NCBI GenBank assembly: GCA_021823905.1
Contig: JAKALX010000003.1
Coordinates: 1-33,228, forward strand
Origin: Chloroflexota bacterium
GTDB lineage: Bacteria; Chloroflexota; Dehalococcoidia; Tepidiformales; Tepidiformaceae
Length of the DNA: 33,228 nt
Direction of reading: 5' to 3'
Position 1 is the stretch's first letter, and each line of letters opens with the position of its first letter. Made by a program: the position numbers and the translations under genes. Shown here one piece after another: positions 31,202 through 33,228 of this stretch. A model generated the notes under the pieces. That model was not told the origin of the DNA. It searched no databases and worked only from the letters and a program-made list of their open reading frames with translations.

Positions 31202-32482
31202 ATGAGAGGTGGCCAGTGGGCGCTTGTACTCAGCATCACGCTGACCTTGGTGCTGGTCCTCGCACTTCTTCCCCGTGTCCTCGCGCCAAGTGGGTGCGGC
31301 GATAGTAATTGCATCACGCCAGAGACCTGCTCGAGCTGTCCTCAGGATTGTGGCGCGTGCCCGGGCGAGTCCTGTGCGCAGTACGCCTGTGAAGCAGGCT
31401 ATTGTTGCGTCAGTCAGGTCTGCTCGGCACAGGTCTGCACCCCGTCCGCGACGCGCACGGTGAGTTGCGGCACGATACCTAACGAGCCGCCGTACGTGAA
31501 GACGCAGACGTGCGCGACAGACGGATGTAGCTGGCAGGACACAAGCACGTGCCACTACAACTGCGGCGGCGGCACTCCAGCCGTGTGCGACGACGCGAAC
31601 CCGTGCACGACGGACAACTGTGCTGCGGCGACGGGGTGCTACCACAGCAACGTCGGCGCAGGGATTGCGTGCAGCGGCGGCGTGTGCGACGGGCAAGGGA
31701 ATTGTCTTCCATCATGTACGAGTGTTGGTGGTATGTGTCGGCTCTCCATCCCGACGAATAGCGTCGCGGTCACAGGCTATTGCGATTCAACAACTCCTTA
31801 CTGTCGCGCGTGTCCCTCGGCGTATCCGGTGTATAACGCGACGCTCAACGCTTGCGTCCCGTCGAACGTCTGCACGCCTGCGGGGTTGACGCAGTGCCAG
31901 CAGAACGCGGGCGTCTACCAGAACCGGACGTGCTCTGACCAGGGCGGGTGGCTGAACTGGGGCTCGTGGGTGAACTGCCCCGCGACGTACACGTGCAGCG
32001 GCGCGGTCTGCGCCGCCGCCGCGCCGACGACGTGCAGCTTCAACAGCACCACGTACGCCGTCGGCGAGTCGCGCTGCGACGCCGCGACGAAGTACACGTG
32101 CATCAGCGGCGCCGCCGGCGCCGCGTGGGACGGCGGCACGGCGTGCACCGGCGCCACGCCCGTCTGCGAGCAGAGCGGGAACACGGCGAGCTGCGTCGCG
32201 TGCAGCGAGACGTGCGCGTCGCACGGCTACGCGTGCGGCTCCTGGGTGTTCTGCGGGCAGGCGGTGAGCTGCGGGACGTGCGCCTCCGGGTCGTGCAACA
32301 TGACGACGGGGCAGTGCGTCGCGTCCTGCACGCCCTCGTGCACGCAGAGCGGCGCGACGCAGTGCAGCGGGAACAGCGTCCAGACGTGCACCGGGTCGTG
32401 CTTGCAATGGGTGACGACCGCGGCGTGCAGCGACCCGACGCCCGTGTGCAGCGCGGCGAGCTCCGCGATCAGGTGCGGCTGA
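31202..32482 (+). CDS. Cys-rich secreted protein, DPANN-like
   Basis: 426 residues. An N-terminal hydrophobic segment (WALVLSITLTLVLVLALLP, about 6-24) is a signal peptide or anchor. The mature part is packed with Cys, starting with CGDSNCITPETCSSCPQDCG, a motif that I associate with secreted proteins of DPANN archaea, and CDDANPCTTDNCAAATGC, an EGF-like or small disulfide repeat. Later units (TCSFNSTTYAVGESRCDAAT, CTPSCTQSGATQCSGNSVQTC) are related to each other, so it is built of short disulfide-bonded modules. Likely exposed outside the cell for binding a host or surface, though this is inferred. It has its own leaderless promoter. Base use in the last 500 bases is strikingly rich in GCG/GTGC codons. 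Confidence 0.85.
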   Translation: MRGGQWALVLSITLTLVLVLALLPRVLAPSGCGDSNCITPETCSSCPQDCGACPGESCAQYACEAGYCCVSQVCSAQVCTPSATRTVSCGTIPNEPPYVKTQTCATDGCSWQDTSTCHYNCGGGTPAVCDDANPCTTDNCAAATGCYHSNVGAGIACSGGVCDGQGNCLPSCTSVGGMCRLSIPTNSVAVTGYCDSTTPYCRACPSAYPVYNATLNACVPSNVCTPAGLTQCQQNAGVYQNRTCSDQGGWLNWGSWVNCPATYTCSGAVCAAAAPTTCSFNSTTYAVGESRCDAATKYTCISGAAGAAWDGGTACTGATPVCEQSGNTASCVACSETCASHGYACGSWVFCGQAVSCGTCASGSCNMTTGQCVASCTPSCTQSGATQCSGNSVQTCTGSCLQWVTTAACSDPTPVCSAASSAIRCG

Positions 32483-32699
32483 CCGTCGCCAGGCATCAAG
32501 CTCCGCGTGAATGGAACCAGGGAAGGCGGAGATAGAACCTCTGCCAACCCCCTCCCCCTTCACCCTTAATCCCGCCGGACGCTCACAACCCGGGCTCCGA
32601 CGCGGACGTTCTGGCTCTGGGCGGCTTCTGGGGGCTTGTTGCCGTATGGCAAAGAAGTCCCCTGCCGGGGACGGCTGGCTCCCCCTTCAGCCCTCCTCC
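32483..32699. other. Intergenic region with tandem small hairpins
   Basis: No gene seen. TTGCC-GTAT-GGCAA (32639-32652) is followed by GTCCCC-TGCC-GGGGAC (32657-32672). The first is the partner of the hairpin at 28125-28136. They may end the Cys-rich transcript or belong to the conserved promoter unit. Confidence 0.5.
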
Positions 32700-32747
32700 G
32701 GCTTCGTCGTTACTGCGCAGTAGTCAGTGACCGAAAGGTTTATATAG
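32700..32747 (+). repeat. 48-bp promoter cassette, copy 2
   Basis: Identical over all 48 bases to 28198-28245, with the palindrome TACTGCGCAGTA at 32711-32722. It lies before the second surface-protein gene at a similar distance (TATA to ATG 60 bases, against 57 for copy 1). Confidence 0.95.
32732..32747 (+). promoter_or_regulatory. Archaeal BRE/TATA promoter
   Basis: CGAAAGG followed by TTTATATA (32739-32746), as in the first copy. Predicted start of transcription near 32765-32770, upstream of the ATG at 32799. Confidence 0.85.
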
Positions 32748-32798
32748 CACCGAGTCTCAAGGAAGGGGGTAGAATAGCCCTTCAGAGGTGTGAGTCCC

Positions 32799-33110
32799 AT
32801 GAGCATCCTTCGGAACCGTTTCGTCCGGAACGTCGCGCTCGCCGGCGCCGCCCTCGGCACCGCCTTCGGCCTTGAGGGCCTCGTCGCGCGCTCGGCCGGC
32901 GCGGACGTGATCGTGCCGACGGTTGCGGCGACTGCGGGGCAGCATGGCAGCAACTGGCAGAGCGATCTGCGCGTCGCGAACCCGTACAGCGAGACGATCA
33001 GCTACACCCTCGTCTTCACGGAGCGGGGGCAGAGCATGAGCGCGGCTGACGCGCGCGTCAGCGCGACGCTGGGGCCGAATGAGGTGCGTTTCTATCCTGA
33101 CGGATTGGTA
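32799..33110 (+). pseudogene. Second surface-protein gene, interrupted by a group II intron
   Basis: The start at 32799 has GAGGTG nine bases upstream. About 104 residues of native sequence remain: a signal peptide (RNRFVRNVALAGAALGTAFG, small-residue cut near SAGAD), then a beta-strand module (NWQSDLRVANPYSETISYTL, VFTERGQSMS) like that of the first surface protein (TIVVTNPTATDAAVSFNV). Near 33110 the frame enters intron sequence and stays open to the edge by chance (PPFKPCVRISRTRL), which is not native. As the intron lies antisense it cannot be spliced from this gene's mRNA, so the gene is probably broken in this cell. It shares promoter cassette and layout with the gene at 28294, so the two are likely co-regulated paralogues. 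Confidence 0.75.
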
Positions 33111-33228
33111 GATCCTGCCGATCCCCCTCGGGATTACGAGGGAAGACCGGGACCGGCAGGACCCCCTTTCAAACCGTGCGTGCGGATTTCCCGCACACGG
33201 CTTGCCGATGGTCTTCGGGGTGTGGCGT
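33110..33228 (-). mobile_element. 3' end of a group II intron (domains V-VI), partial
   Basis: On the minus strand the window enters a group II intron near its 3' end: domain V at 33204-33171, then a domain VI-like hairpin (33160-33114, outer stem CCTGCCG/CGGCAGG, inner CCCTCG/CGAGGG with a TAAT stretch), and an end near 33110 where the surface-protein frame stops being native. The reverse transcriptase and domains I-IV would lie beyond the right edge. Group II introns move by RNA and are usually multicopy, which may also be why the sequence ends here. Confidence 0.8.
33171..33204 (-). ncRNA. Group II intron domain V
   Basis: Exactly 34 bases, the canonical length. It contains the AGC catalytic triad near the 5' end (CAAGCCGTGTGCGG), a GAAA-type loop and the closing strand CCGCACGCACGGTTT with the usual two-base bulge. 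Domain V binds the metal ions for splicing and is the most conserved part of these introns. Confidence 0.88.

Noticed and set aside
1..33228. CRISPR array, rRNA or intact tRNA
   Set aside because: No regularly spaced repeats and no rRNA-like or full tRNA-like stretch were seen.

Overview
The window is GC-rich and has two parts that look different. Positions 1 to about 28,060 read as bacterial: most genes have purine-rich Shine-Dalgarno sequences 5-11 bases before the start, several sigma70-type -35/-10 promoters can be seen, and the content is that of a bacterial defence or accessory island. The host phylum cannot be fixed from sequence alone; a TonB-like protein and long secondary-metabolite-style GC-rich operons would suit a Myxococcota-like or related soil bacterium, but this is a guess. 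From about 28,060-28,120 to the right end the signals are archaeal: two TTTATATA promoters, one TTTAAATA promoter placed for a leaderless mRNA, GGTGAT/GAGGTG ribosome sites, and secreted Cys-rich and surface proteins of the kind seen in DPANN archaea. Either the window is a chimeric assembly or one genome carries both.

Layout. At the left edge (75-119, minus strand) lies the 3' half of a tRNA-Arg(CCG), cut exactly at the anticodon loop, which is what an integrase attachment site leaves behind; the DNA to its right is then inside an integrated element. Plus-strand genes follow: a zinc-ribbon/PH-like protein (387-1217), an unknown protein (1660-2703), and a tight run of caspase-like protease (2830-3927), unknown protein (3924-5372), a phospholipase D plus C25/caspase-like fusion (5350-8409) and a patatin lipase (8666-9682). 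Proteases next to two lipid-attacking enzymes suggest a cell-suicide immune module.

On the minus strand, 14,726-9,882 carries one apparent operon: an Xre-HTH/ImmA-type metalloprotease regulator, a PIN-domain protein, a 58-aa conserved small protein, and a SPARTA pair (TIR-APAZ plus short Argonaute). A consensus sigma70 promoter with repeated operator-like boxes sits before the regulator.

A second minus-strand run (24,695-14,745) holds a sigma-factor-like protein, a small protein, a TonB-like membrane protein, a coiled-coil protein, a small protein with a possible E2/RWD-like pattern, a large helical protein, a HerA/FtsK-type ATPase and an acidic helical protein. I do not recognise this set as a described system; it is the best candidate for something new.

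From 25,643 a sigma70 promoter leads to a small HxxxCxxC protein, a polyol-dehydrogenase relative whose catalytic His is replaced by Gln, and an MtnX-type HAD phosphatase, suggesting sugar-phosphate/polyol chemistry.

The archaeal-like part (28,198-33,228) has two secreted surface-protein genes, each preceded by an identical 48-bp promoter cassette containing the palindrome TACTGCGCAGTA, with a small protein and a leaderless Cys-rich secreted protein between them. The second surface gene is broken at about 33,110 by the 3' end of a group II intron (domains V and VI) lying antisense to it.
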